From assembly GCF_030867145.1 (NCBI RefSeq), contig NC_134440.1:4278001-4342000 (forward strand): 64,000 bases of DNA, given 5' to 3'. This DNA is from Opisthocomus hoazin. Lineage: Eukaryota > Chordata > Aves > Opisthocomiformes > Opisthocomidae. The position numbers were made by a program, and so were the translations under genes. Of the stretch, positions 21,011-34,013 are shown in pieces; position 1 is the stretch's first letter, and each line of letters opens with the position of its first letter. The notes under the pieces are model-generated. The model worked only from the letters and a program-made list of their open reading frames with translations. It was not told the DNA's origin and did not search any database.

Positions 21011-22950
21011 TTTCAGGACTACATTGCCTCAGACACTCAGGGCTATCAGGAAGCCCCAGCAAATGGCATTTTTACTTTGGTTAAGCAGACTCCCACTGTC
21101 CTGGGGTATTTGTGAGCTTATGTTAATTCCAGGCAGTGCTGCCCAGTTGCTTAATCATCTGGTGTCAAAACCCTGGGAGACAGGAAGGCTGTCTTTGGCT
21201 GGTAGCACCTATTTTGTGACATTGCTGCTCTACCTCACGTATTATAATCTGTATCAGATTGCTCTTTGCTGCTAAAATGGACAATTAGGATCCAGTTGTA
21301 ATGCAAATTGCTCGGTGGAATAAAAACCGCGGGGAACAAAATCACAAATGAGTATTTATGTCAGCCTTTGTTACTGTGTGATGGGTCCCGCTCAGTTAGT
21401 GCTTGCTGCGAAGCATCAGACAGAAGAGAACCTGGTGTGCCTTTGTGTTTTATAGGCACGAGCTGCCGAGCTGCTCTGTGTAAGACTGCCTTCAGGCACT
21501 CGCGGGCCCTGATAATGTGTATGTGTGCAAACCTAACAGACAGATTGCCGCCTACACTGGAAATTTGATGATTGCCTTGTTTTTTCAAGGCTCTGTTTCA
21601 TATACTGCAGGCCAAACCCATGGGTAATTTCCAGTCTCTGCACAAGGCTGAGATGACGTGGTGAGAGAAGCGTAGAGATGCTGAAATTTCAATCTGCCAC
21701 ATAATGTGCTCCTAATACCGATAGCCTTGTAAGTGTGTTGCTGTCATTAGTGTCATTGCTGTTGTTCTTGTAATTGTGATCTTCCAGTGTTTGGTGTTAA
21801 ATGTTGTAAATTAAGAGAAATATTTAAATTTGTAAGGAAACCTAAAGTCACTGTGGAATTAAACACACAGGAGTCCTGCAAATGCAAATGGAAGAGGTCT
21901 TCATTTAAAATGGCACGCCGTACAAACGTAAAGCGATATGCTGCTGCTGTAGCTGCTTTTACTGTGCATCAGCTCTGCATTTCCCCAGGCCCTGGGTAAC
22001 AAAGAATCAAGCTGCATGTTTTCATAGCAAAACTCATCTTTGAGAACTGAGGTGGAATATCCATGCTTACAAAGCCTTATAGCTGGCAGGAGGCAAGTGT
22101 TTTTAAGGGTGAGCTGAGCTTGTACAGTACCTGTAAGATCCAGAGCGAGAGCAATGCCTGTTGATGTCCCATCGAAATGGTGGCTTCTAGAAGACAGCAA
22201 GGCACAAGAGTGAGAGGTTGTGAAGCTAGATGGATGAGCTGAGTTCAAAGTCCTCCTAGAAGCTATGGCAACATAGCTTGTACATCTACTCAGAAAAGCC
22301 TTTGCAACTACCATAAATGACTCTAAATGGCTTTATTTTCTCGCTAGCACTGAAATAAGCAGCTTCAATGGGGAGGAGTAAATCCATTTGATTGCACATG
22401 TTGCCGGGAATAACCCTCTTATTAGTAATAACCCAATCTATCGCTAGCAGTGTGGCCACCAAAGCAGACAGCCTTATCTGCCAGAGAATCATTGTATTGC
22501 TTCTAACGTTTCCAATTACAACTGAACACGGGGCGTCGGAAAGGCCTCAAGGGAAGAAGAGCTGTAGGAAGTAAAAGGCAACATGAAGAACTTGGGTTAT
22601 AAACAATGCATGTGACAAATGAAATCTATCAGGGCCAATATATCTTTTGAGGAAGACTGCTGCCAGGCAAGGCTGAGCTCTTTCTGTTCCTGACCTTCTT
22701 CTAAGCCAATGCGTGGTATTGGTGTGTTAGGTCATGAGATGGTGGCAGTGTTGGCTTGTTAGCTCATCTTCTGAGGGAAAGAGGAGTTTCTATACCTCCG
22801 GTTTGTGAAGCAGCAGCTCTCAAGCTCAGGGCTTCAGTCCAGGATTTAGATGAAAATTCTCCATTGAAATAATGGCAAAGCACCTGATCACTTCACCATG
22901 GCAGGGGTGTTCTCACACAGCAACGCCCTGGGAAATTCTCACTTGGAATA
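21011..22950. other. Non-coding stretch with a motif-rich block
   Basis: No exon recognised. At about 22300-22500 the sequence is AT-rich and contains the word TCGCTAGCA twice (22341 and 22441, exactly 100 bp apart) with GATTGCACATG and TTATTAGTAATAACC between. It looks like non-coding regulatory-type sequence, but conservation is unknown. Confidence 0.35.
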
Positions 22951-23050
22951 GATCAGATTCTACTCTCATTTATGCAATTATAAATCCATTGTAGCACCAT
23001 TTGAAACAACTGTTTTCATCCAATGCAAATGAGATCAAGATCTGGCCCAG
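22951..23050. repeat. Old palindromic MITE-like repeat (GATCAGATTCT...ATCTGGCCC type)
   Basis: It starts GATCAGATTCTACTCTCATT, carries AATTATAAATCCATTGTAGC inside, and ends AAATGAGATCAAGATCTGGC followed by CC. The arms TCAGATTCT...CTCATT and AATGAGATCAAGATCTGG are diverged inverted copies, as in an abundant old amniote palindromic family. Confidence 0.5.
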
Positions 23051-23104
23051 GCTGTTCTGGTACACAATGGAAATCGACTGAATTATGGAAAACAGGAAAC
23101 AAAA

Positions 23105-23215
23105 CTAATGTAAATCTAAATGGAAATATCATGCTCTCTGTTACATCAGAATAAATTGGAAGCAAGTCTGTTGATTCTAATGGAATTCACCTGGATTTAC
23201 ACCAGACTGTGGCTC
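23105..23215. repeat. Second copy of the palindromic MITE-like repeat
   Basis: CTAATGTAAATCTAAATGGA at the left and GGAATTCACCTGGATTTACACCAG (23183-23206) at the right are the two diverged arms. It sits about 55 bp after the previous copy. Confidence 0.45.
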
Positions 23216-26200
23216 AGCATTTGTTGATTGGCTGCACACTGACATCAAAACGCAAACCATGCTACCTCATCTGAATAGCTTTGAACAAGTTCTTCCTTTT
23301 CCTTTACATTTAAACAATTGCCTCTGCATTCTGATAGCTGATTAGCCTGCTCAAACAAATAAACCCCTGCAAACAGACATCAACAAATGAGCCCTGATCT
23401 CGCTGGCATTTTCAGAATCTAAATGATGAATCTGAAGTACTGAGCTTGGTTTTGGAGTCACTTAAACTTGCTCCTGTTCCTCTGTGTTCACAACATAGAG
23501 CAGGAGGACAGACCTGCAACAGCTATTGTAATTTACCCAAAATATGTCAAATTCATTGCCTTCCCACCAGCAGTTGTGAGGCCAGCTATTTCCTAGGATG
23601 CACAGGAGACATTTCAGCAGATAAGAAAAATATTGTCATACTTCCACTCGTGCTCTGTTCAGTCAGATGATCAGAATGGAGCCATAACCCTCCCTAATGG
23701 ATCTAATAGGAAATTGTGTCATGATCTGTTGCCGCAGGCGAGTTGCTGCACAGAGGTGCCACTGTGCAGCCGGCCATGAGAGCCTGTTGCTCACAGGGCA
23801 CTCTTCATGGGGAAAGTGAGAAGGTTAATTAGTGTGTGAGCAGCAAATTTGACTCCCTGGGTGAAAGTCAGTGGAAAAGCACAACATCTGAGTTAGAACA
23901 CAGCCACGTCAGCCCCTTCCCTTGAATCTGTTACCCCAGCTTCTTACATAATTCAGTTTTTAATCTGTGTTCATGTTTCTCTTTGGATAATTAGTAAAAT
24001 GTACCTTAATTAAAACAAGAGGAGGAGAAGACGACACACAAACAAACTAAAGCCCTAAGTCAATGGGATTCAGGGAGGGGCAAAGCCATTATTCAAATAC
24101 AAATCTCGTTGGTGACCGGGCAAACATGGTAATAACAGTAATGGAGAGGGTTTCAAGGGTAAAGAGTTTTCTGAAAGTTGGTTAACTCTTTGCCTGTACA
24201 CCCTTCTTTCAAGGGACTGGCTAGAGCCTGACGTCTGAACACCGCAGAGCTTGGCCTGCAATCAGTCTCCTGGTGAGCGATGTGGTCAGCAACCCATGTT
24301 TCTATTTCTCTACCACTGATTTTCTATGGGATCTTCAGAAAGTTAATTGGGCAGGATTTTCACAAGTGGCCCCTGTGTATGGTTGCTTTAATGTGTAGGT
24401 GCTCAACCTGAGACATGCACAATCACGCTTCCCTGGATTGTTAGCAACAAAGCACACATGGATCTCGACCAGCATCTGAATGTGCCAGCCACTACCTCTC
24501 AGAGTCTTTATGTTCCCACCTGTAAATTGTTGTAATAAATACTTTCCTGATTTTAAAAAGCTATTTAACTCTCTCTAATGAAACAAAGGCTTTCAAAGAG
24601 CTGTGATTATTATGGCTTACTCTTGCTTAGGCTTATTCCTGCAGGTTAGCTGTGCTTAAATTGTGAGAGTTTGCTCATTGCTAGCACTGCAGACCCTATG
24701 TGGCATGCAATGTCTTGCTATCTTGTTTCTGTTCTTTACAGCATCACCTGGAATAAATGCCTGTGGCCAGGATGCACCTGACAGTTCTGTTGTTGATACA
24801 CAATCAAAAGCTGCAGCTTACTCATTGCTCACAGCTTGTATAACTCTTCTTTGCCATGTACCACAGGCTTATTTCATCCATGTCAGTGACATTGGCATGT
24901 GTGAACTTTGAAGCAAAGAGAAAGCAGAAATGAGAAGTAACTGGGTCTCAGCCCAGTCCCAGCTCTTTGCAGTCATGGGCAGCACTGGACTGCAAAGGAC
25001 ACGTAATCCTAGGGAACCAGCTAAAGTCAATTTGCCAAGCTCCTTGGAGAGTCTCAGCAGCATCACTGTGTTTTACTCACTGCCTGTTAATGATCCTAGT
25101 GCACATGAGAATAAAGCCTATATTGAGGTGGGTGTAATAGAGCCACCAAATACAGAGTCAAGAGAGAATCACAATCGCAGAGACATTTTCTGCTCCAGCA
25201 ATACAAGAAGATGGGGGGCAGTTATTTGCTTTTATAGGAATAAAACTCTGTAGGCACAGACCTTAAAAGTGGGAATAATGGTAATTTACTTTTCACACTG
25301 TGCATTGGGGAATCAAGCCCAAGCTTGTAGCTACAACCTCTAGCTGCAAATGCTGTGGACTGGACTGTGCTGTGCAGAGCTTTACTGAGTGACTAGTCAC
25401 ACTGATTTCAGAACAGCTTTCCCCAGGGTACGGCACTGCTTTATGTGAGCATGGATGTGAGACCTTATGCTTGATTCTGATCTTGTGTTCTGAAAAATCG
25501 AGTGATTTTCAGTGGGTATGACTTACTTGAATGTGCATGTAACCTGGTTTCAAGAGCTGACACAACCTTGATAAGATTCTTATAAAGTTATTCTTCTAAT
25601 TAAACACTATCTATGTTGGGCAGAACCCTATCCATTTCAGCATGGAGACTCTTGTAGACACAGAGCTGGGTCTTTTGTCAGAAATCAGGTTTGTCTGTGA
25701 TGGCAATGGAACAGGTTAGCCTATAAGCCCAAAGTAAATTTGCAAACTCCATCTGTTTAAAAAGAAATGCATTACTAGATTCAATGACTGATCTCCTGAA
25801 ATGTCATTTGAATAGTTTTGACTGTGCATTTGCTTTATTCCTGGGAAATTTCAGAGTACAAAAAGACTTTTATTCTCCTTCTTCATTTGCCAAGAATCTA
25901 TTTGAAACTTGTTTGTGATACAGTCTGAGACTTGGACCAGATCTTTAGTTCACAAAACCAGACGTATCTCTGTTGACTTCTGTGAAGAGGTGCTGATATA
26001 CATGAGCTGAGGATCAAGGACAAGAAAATGAAAGCAAGAAGCTGCTAGGCATGGAGCTTTTTGACTAGGGAAGTAGTTACTCCAGGAAATGTGTTATTTC
26101 CTAAAAAACTGATTCTTCCAAAATGCCACTCTTACCTATTTGGGATATGAATGTCTAGAACAAGTCTTACTGACCCAGTGCTGTCCTTCAATCAGTCCCT

Positions 26201-28124
26201 TTTTATGCTGATAGTTTGAGGACTTTCCCACTGTCTGCTCTGCCTCCCAGGGCAGGTGCAGGTAATGCTGGATGGTTTGAATGAAAATATTTCATTACTA
26301 AAAAAGTCACAATATGTTTTTTAAATATAAAGACTTTGGTGATAGCTCCTGATGGTGAAATGGAGAATGTGGTGATATGGGAGAGAATCTGGATTATTTT
26401 AGGTGATTCTAGAGCTTCTAAAAGCAAGCGCTTGAAAGCCATATGCTGAGAATGCAACAGATAGTGTACATGTGTGTAGAGATGCTTGGGTGAAGGAGAG
26501 ATGGGGACATAAGGTAGATGTGGGATAGAGCTCTGGGTAAGGAGAGCCACCCAGAGACTAATGAGACAGTAACATTAGGAAGAAAAGGAGAAAAAAGGAA
26601 GAAAGTGTCACTGGAGCCTTGATCTAGACCTAAGCACTGCAGTCCGTTCTTACGGGGAGGCATCCTTCCAGATTGCTGCAGTGTGGTAAAGAGGCCTGGA
26701 TGCCTCAGTACCAAGTGCTCAGAGAGGTGTTCAGAAGGAGTCTGGACATGACGTTATGAGGCAAGACTGTATGAAAATGAAAAGGGTAAAAAAAACCACA
26801 ATTCAGGGTTTAAGCCAGGGCTAGTTTACACTCTGGGTACATCAGGCTAGACCTGCCCAGTTCTGGTTTCTTACAACTTCCTCTGAAGCTTTTAGTACAG
26901 CAAAAGGATGCTGGAAGAGAAGAGTCTCCTGCTGCTAAGCCTCCACCACCACTGGGGAGGTGACTTTTTTGTAGTTTAATAGTAAGTTGTCAGTTTTCAA
27001 GCCTTTTGGTGCAGTGTCTTGCTGCCACAGCGAGTAGCTCATTTCAGCAAGGATTTATTCCTGGTATATATGAAAGAGAAAAGAGCTGCCTTGTTTCTTT
27101 AAAGGAGACAAGAAATAATCTTCCTGACAGAATCTCAGTGATGGCATCGGGCTATCAAATGCTGAGAGAACTCCCTGAAAACATTAATTACTGTAATGCC
27201 AAAAGAAGCAAAAGCTACCCCGAGAGATGACAGCAGAAGGGTGCCCTTGGCAAGACGTAGGGCCAGGCCATCAGGAGTGTGTGCCAGAAACCAGCTGCAG
27301 GTGCTTGAGGAAGGAACAGAAGACCAGGAGATGCTTGGAAGTGTCTCTTCTCTCCTATTCCAGCTTCTGGAGGCTCATACTTTGCCCAGCACCTCTTCTC
27401 CTTCCTGTCGCAGTTGACCGAATTTTGTTTCTATTTTCTTTCACTTTGAACACGGGGAAAGGAGGCGAAGGAAGTCTACAAAGCAATTTCCAATGTGCTT
27501 CCCTATCTGTCTGTCTGCTCTGTACAAATAGTTGTTTTTCTTAGGGATAAAGGCTGAAGATAATTCCTTTAAGTGGCAATTAAGCTCCAGGTGGCTGCAG
27601 AAAGCTGTAGCTTTCTCCAGCTCCTGCAGAGACACAGCTTGAGCCACAGGTTTCCCTACTTCCCTAAACCAGGAGATTTTTTTTCCTGTCTTTGTTTTGT
27701 GTCTGGCAGTGATTACGGCCCCCTCCACCAGGGTAGCCCAAAGTGATTGGAGCAGCGGGGAAAATGACAGACCAAGGATGCTCCATGAACTGGCTGTGTC
27801 CTCTTTCCAAAATGCACTAATTTCACAGAGTGGGGAATAGTTTCCTCTGAATCATGATGTGAACTCCTCATGTCTCACTTGCAACTCCTCTGTTTTCCAA
27901 GCACTGAGTCCAGTGCAATCTCCTTTTACCCCTGCTGTGCTGGCACTTATTGGAAAGAGACTTTTGATCACGTCGGATGGATTACTGTGAGCTCATGGAG
28001 CAATACTTGCACTCCAAGACTCAAAACGAGTCTTGTCAGCAGACGTGTGTGATCAGTTTGGCTCATTAGTTAATGAGGTTAATGAGGACACCTGTGTGAG
28101 CCATCTGATATGAAAGGGGACGTG
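23216..28124. other. Non-coding stretch
   Basis: No exon recognised. A possible relic of another old palindromic repeat is at about 24352-24425 (GCAGGATTTTCACAAGTGGC ... GTGTAGGTGCTCAACCTGAG). Everything else looks unique and AT-rich, with only short chance frames. Confidence 0.4.
24352..24425. repeat. Possible relic of GGATTTTCA...GGTGCTCA palindromic repeat
   Basis: GGATTTTCACAAGTGGCCCC and TAGGTGCTCAACCTGAGACA are reminiscent of a bird/turtle palindromic element with GATTTTCA ends and GGTGCTCAGCACC-like inner arms. The match is weak and from memory. Confidence 0.3.
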
Positions 28125-28195
28125 TCTAGCCACAGTGATTGCTCAAGATGACACAGCAAATCACTGGCAGAGCTGGGAGCAAGCAGAGCACAGCA
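28125..28195 (-). repeat. Old MIR-type SINE core, reverse orientation
   Basis: TTGCTCAAGATGACACAGCA and AATCACTGGCAGAGCTGGGA match the complement of the MIR core (gcccaaggtcacacagca ... gtggcagagctggga). This is the clearest core hit in the window. Confidence 0.55.
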
Positions 28196-31100
28196 GGGCA
28201 GGGCTTTATCTTCAGGCCTCCTCCAGGTCTGAAGTCATCTCATCCACCTTTGTAGCCAGTGGATGGACACAGCCGTGAGCTTGAGGAGACAGCTCAAATT
28301 CAGTCTGGTGTTGGGCTTGTGCAATGGGGAGATACAAGATATCAGCACTCAGTCTGGATTGGAAATGTTCTCCACTATCAGTGAGAACCTTAAGCGAGCT
28401 TCAAAGCCTACCCGCACCTCCATTTGCAAAGAAACGTGAGCCACTAACTTGGAGGATCTCCCTTTCCCAGACAGGCTTATTATCAATGGCATCAGATAGT
28501 GGGATGTTACCATTTCTACCTGGTTTTAATGATTTATTACCCCAGAATTACGCACCATTGGTGACAGTAATTTTCTCTGATTTGGACAGGTGGATGGAAT
28601 TACGGCTCTCTGTATTTGGTGTGCTAACAGAATCAGAGTTAATATTTTGTCTTGTCTGGCTTATCTTACCTAGAGAGTAGCTATTATTTCACCTACTCTG
28701 TTTCTCTTCCCCCTCCCTGCCACAACTAAAATAATCTGATTTTGAGCTATACTTCAAGCAGGACTCACCTCAAATCAGATTTCAAATTCCTTGACTGGAG
28801 TCCAATCTCAATACTATCAATCTCCACCATGTCCAAGCACAGCCACTCAGGTAATAGGATGGATCAAAGAGGGAGAACACATTTTGCAGGTCACTGCAGA
28901 CACCTGCACACAAACACACATATATTTGACTTTGTGTGCATGCAAGCCAGCACGGGACAGAGTAAGTGAGAAACTGCTTCCCATCAGCCAGCATGGCACG
29001 TGCTCGTGTGCCCCATGCCACGGCCTTAGGGCCATGCGGTCCCTCATGGAGGTCATGGTTGTGTCCCTGCAAGTGCACGTGAGCGCACACACAGAGGAGC
29101 ATTCCCAGGCACTCCTGCTGCGTGGCTCTGAGTGTGTCTGCGCATACCTTGCTGTGCGTGTGTGTATGCTGGGAGGAAAGTGGGTGAAGCAAGAAGGATT
29201 GGATTACTCACAACGTGCTTTTCCTCTGCCCTTTCTTTTTCTACTTTGTTCCCACTCGTGCTGAATTACAGTCACCACCACTGGTCTTTGCCTCCCAGTG
29301 TGGGATGCTGTGTTGTGTTAGGTTCTATACATATTGCATTGTTTGCTTTCTTTTTTTCCCCCTTTCCCCTCCCTGCTCATGGTTGTTTGTTTTCTCTTCA
29401 TGTGTGGCATCAAAAGGCCGTTTGAACAGGAACTATCCAATCCGAATGAAAGGGGATCTTGCTTTTGGAAGATCCAACAGAAGCCTGAACAGAACTGATA
29501 CTAAATTATGAATTACATGGAGATTTTTCTCTCCTCTTCTCTTTCTCTTTACTTTTTCTTGCCTTTCTTTTTCTTCCTGTTTGTTTTCCTAACCCTAATT
29601 AAAATGTGCTGGGCACAAAACTGTAATGAAGGGCTGGACTAATTATTTTTGTTTATGGCAAAACCCAAGTGGAACAGAACTCTAAATGGGCTCTGGTTGA
29701 GTCCCATCTCCCTCCATAAAGACTGTAATAAATATCAGCCACATTGATTTTCCTTCCCCATGAACCCTTTGCTATTTGTTCTGGTCTAAGTGCGCTGTGT
29801 TTTCCTCTGAGGTTTCTTTTGCTTTAACTGTTCTATTATCTGTTGTTGTTGTTAATCTGGGTTGAGTGTATAACTGAGATCCTAAGAGGGAGGTTAAGAG
29901 AAACCCCCTTGGGAAGACATCTGACCTACATGAAGAAAGGGAAAAACTAAAATAAATAACCCAAGCCATTGAGGCCAATGGCTCAATTTACCTGGTGGAG
30001 CCATTTCCTTTACCAAGGGCTCTCATCCACCCCAGGCTTAACTCTCTTGCTGTAATTAGTTCTATGTATGTGTTTTTAACCTCTGCTTGATTTTTGCACT
30101 GATTTCTTTGCCTTGGGGGAACATTTGCCCATTGATTCCCTAGGCCTGACTTTCCCATTACTTGCAGTTTTCTGCTGAACTGGTGTTACAGCCAGGAATG
30201 TGGTAGGCAGAGGTAGGATGTGGCCCCTTTTCTCTTCCCATTTGCATGCTGCTACTCGCACCTGTGATTTAACCTGACCCAAGTGATGCAGTACGTGTTG
30301 GAGGGTGATGCAGAACATGTCTCAGAGTACAGACGACAGCTACTTAATTCTCCTTCGTTTTCCCAGGGACTGAGGCATAGGCACAGCTGAAAGCCTTCTG
30401 AGGGACTGCCTGGGAAAGGTGTGTTCACCCAACCTCAGACACTGCTCACCCGCTTGCTATCCACCGCTGACCACCTGATCCAGGCAGTCTCCATCCTGAG
30501 CACTTGAACTTCCCGTCTCCCTCATTTCGTTGCTGCCGCAGGGACGTATTGCAAATACACGGAATCCATTATTGCCTGCTCACTGTACCAGTTCCTGAAT
30601 CTCAGCAGATAAAGAGTTCTTAGTGTTTTCTTAACATCTCTTTGTAGTTTATTAGAGGCCTAGGAGGCATGAGGGGGAAATGAGAATGTGACTCAGAAAT
30701 CCCTGTTCTGAGTCACGTGCTTCCTTTGCAATCTCATTTGTAACCAGACTATTAAAAGTAAATTATCTGAGCCAAGTGGCAATGCTGAAGCGTAAGGGGT
30801 GGGGGAGGGAAGTAACACTTCCCTCTGGTGTCTCCAGATGCAAGAAGCTTAGCTCAACCAGTTTAATCTGCCCCTTTCTGCCCATACTGGGATTCTCGCT
30901 GTAGTGACGTGAGGATTGTTGGCGCTGACAGTTGTGGACATGGCTGGCTTGATTTTCCCTCCAGACCTGATGAAAAAGTGCCCTTCTTGGCTGCAGCATG
31001 GGGATGTCTTCACTCTCTTGACGTGAAGCTGGGAAGAGGAGAGGGAGGTGCCCATGTGATGCCAGCTCTGCTTTCCCTGAAGAATCCATCGATGGAGAGG

Positions 31101-33956
31101 CCGTGAACTCACAGCTCTACTTGCTGTCATGTTTCCATGGTATTTCCATCACGTCTGTTTCCAGGGACGTCTAATAAACTGAAGCAAATTGGGATGAGGG
31201 ATTAGCAGGCGTTAAATGGTGCTACTGAGCCAAGCCTCCCGCTCCGTTCATTATGACGAATTTCTATTTTCTCCCAGGGACTGATGTCCAAACCGAGGCA
31301 GGGTGAGGAGGTGGCTGCTGGCGTGTCTGTCTGTGCCTGTGTTACCCAGTTGGAGCTCCTCCAGGTCCTGGCTTGTCTCGTGGTGAAGGTCAGGTCCTGT
31401 TTCTGTTGAAGCAGTTTCATACCCCTCAGTAGGGGCTGGATCAAATCTTTAAGGCATTAGACTCTGCTTCAGTTCGTACAAGCGAGCTCAGCCTCTCAAA
31501 AATTCCTTTTTGATCCCTCCTATTCTGTTCAGGAACTGCTCTGAGTATATCTATCGACTTTCCAGGGAAAGTGGACATACCCATGTAAAAAACCTTGCCG
31601 CTGAAGGTTTTACAGAAGTAATATTGACCTTCCCATAGACACTGAAGAGAACAGAAAGTCCCGTTTCTCTGTAAAACTAAACTAAAATTGTATTTGATGA
31701 GTTCTATAAAATGCTTATAGATTTTTATTTTTTCCTACCTTGGCCACATCTTTTTTCCCACAAAGGCCAGAGGCAGAATATTTACAGAGAAGGGGGAACC
31801 ACTTTTTTGAAAAATATTTGTCCTGGCAAATCGTTGCATATTTGTAAGCTCCCAGATGCATCTAAATAAATAATAGCAGAACTTTGGCTGCATTTACAAA
31901 AAAATACATTGGATTTATAGGCTTGTTTCAGGTATAATTGTGATCTAAGTTAGGCTTACTGAGTATTTACAAGCTTTATATATATTACAATGGAAGCAGT
32001 ACCTGTGCAGTCTTGTGGGGAGTAAATCCAGGTTCCACCCACTCCAAAACCCGGTCAAACCTATTTTTATTGGCAAGCCTCTGACTGCTGCAGTCGTGCC
32101 CTGCTGTGGCCACAGGCTCACAGATCCAGCCAGAGATCTTGCAGATTTTCAGGTGGCGACATCAGTTCCTTCCTTGGGTGAAAAGGTGAATCTCTGCACA
32201 CTGGGAGAAAACAAATGGTTCAGAGTTAGGTTAGGCCTGGAGGGATACTCGCTTCCCAGGGTTATTCCCTTGCCAAACTTCACATGGTGCTGTGCTGGAC
32301 ACGGCTGAGCTGGGCAAAGAAAGTTCTGCCCTGTTTCTGATCTGGTGCCTGGCGGCATGCCATGGCACCTTGTGCCTACTTTTAAAAGGTGCAGAAAAAT
32401 GCCAATTCTTCCTAAGAGCAGCTCAAATCTTCCATTCTTTTTGCTCATTGTCTCCCATGGCTCATAACCTGACAAGAGTTCATCACTTACATCACTGGCC
32501 CTAAACCCTGCAAACCACGGATCAAGCCTCTTCGCTCCCTAGCGTACGAGCATCTCCAGCAATCAGAGCGTGTCTTAAAACAAGAACTGGATCTTTATTG
32601 CTTTGTGGCTCTCAGCTTGATGTTTTCTAGGTTTTCTGCCATGGAGAGAGTATAGAAATGTTCCTCTCATTTTTAAAGAAAGCTGAGATAATCTGTGTCA
32701 CAGGATACTGAGCACCGCAAAAGGTTTCCAAAGAATTTAAAGAGCTACCACCTAACACACTGTGGCCACACGCAACCTGTTATCTCAGATAGCCTAAACC
32801 AACAGGTTATTACAATATACTTAAATATCCACTAATTAAAAATATATAAACTCTTTCTATGTGTAAGCTTGATAAAGTACATGATCCCTGCTTTCCTCTG
32901 AAACCTTTCTTTTTTCCCATTGAGTCTTTTACGTCCCTATCAGCTCTCTAAGTCTTCTTTTTCTCGCTTTTCTCAGCCCTTGATGACTTTGCTCAGTTCA
33001 TCCTCTATCATTTGTGTCTGGATCTGGAAGCATTTCTCAGGATGTTTGACTCATTCATCATTTAGATAATCAGAGGGGAAAAAAACTCAGTTTCCAGCTA
33101 TGAACATCCATAAAAAGCACCAAGGAAAAAACACCCTCACCTTGAACTTCCCTTCCTGCTTTTCTTTCCGTTTCATTTGAGAATCTGACTTGACAGTCTT
33201 TGCTCTGGCAAAAGTCCCACTGAAGTTATTAAGGGCAAGAGCTTGTCAGGATTAAAAGGAAGGATTTGAAATATCTGTGAGTGATAGCAATGTCCCCAGT
33301 TCTATTAGGCTGGATAAGTATTTGCAAAGGACATTAACCTTGGTGCCTTGAGCCAGCTGCTGGCTGCCCTGGGGGTAAAGGAGATGATGTTTCCAATGGG
33401 GACACCGATCCATAGCTGCCTGTAACAAGGTTTTGAAACCCTTCCCTTGCAGAGCTGAACTCAGACCACTTCCTCTTAAAAGCATCCATCTGACCATCAG
33501 AAACAGGGCGGTGTTAGAAATGAATGGGCAGCGAGGAGCCTAAATGGGAATTAAGACCTAAATCTTGACCTTGGCGCTGAGTCTGGGCATGCTGGTGTCC
33601 ATGAGAGATGATGACACAGTGAGTGTAGCCCAGTCAAGCAGTTACTGACTGCATTGCTGCTTTGAGGGCTGCATCTGGAAAGGCGACCTACACTGCACTG
33701 CAATCAGTGGGTGCAAATGTTTGGGAACAGGAGCTAGCAGAAGCACTGCAATCAGAAATGGCTGTAAGTTGGAGTAATGTTTGCTATCTGCCAGCAACTT
33801 AGCATCCTTTTTCTACCAAAGTAAGCTGCTATTGCTTCCCTGCTCCCATTTCTCAGGGAGTGACTGTTATCACAGATCAAACATTCCCTTGACCCCTTTG
33901 CAGGGCAAATACAGCTCCTACGGAAAAGGGACAAAGGTGAGTGGGTCAGGAAAGAA
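28196..33956. other. Non-coding stretch with pyrimidine-rich tracts
   Basis: No exon recognised. GT/CA-rich sequence lies at about 28905-29165, T/C-rich tracts at about 29335-29385 and 29522-29590. An AT-rich block at 29590-29745 contains CCTAATTAAAATG and GGACTAATTATTTTTG, homeodomain-like words. The 157-codon frame at 28791-29264 reflects the GT/CA-rich composition. Confidence 0.4.
29522..29590. repeat. Pyrimidine-rich low-complexity tract
   Basis: About 70 bp almost entirely T and C (TTTTTCTCTCCTCTTCTCTT and so on). It could act as a splice-acceptor-like tract if transcribed on the + strand, but no exon follows it. Confidence 0.7.
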
Positions 33957-34013
33957 ATATGGTTGGACTTGATCTTAAGAGTCTTTTCCAACCTAAAAGA
34001 TTCTATGATTCTA
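33957..34013 (+). repeat. CR1 LINE 3' end fragment
   Basis: GGTTGGACTTGATCTTAAGA, then GTCTTTTCCAACCTAAAAGA and the terminal octamer-type repeat TTCTATGATTCTA match the conserved 3' end of chicken-type CR1 elements, read on the + strand. Only about 57 bp are recognisable, as expected for a 5'-truncated copy. It is the youngest-looking transposon in the window and the best single clue that the DNA is avian (or from a close archosaur/turtle relative). Confidence 0.85.

Noticed and set aside
20481..21275. 264-codon + frame, the longest in the window
   Set aside because: Its openness follows from a decayed 42-bp repeat. It has no domain, and the translation shows only the repeat pattern.
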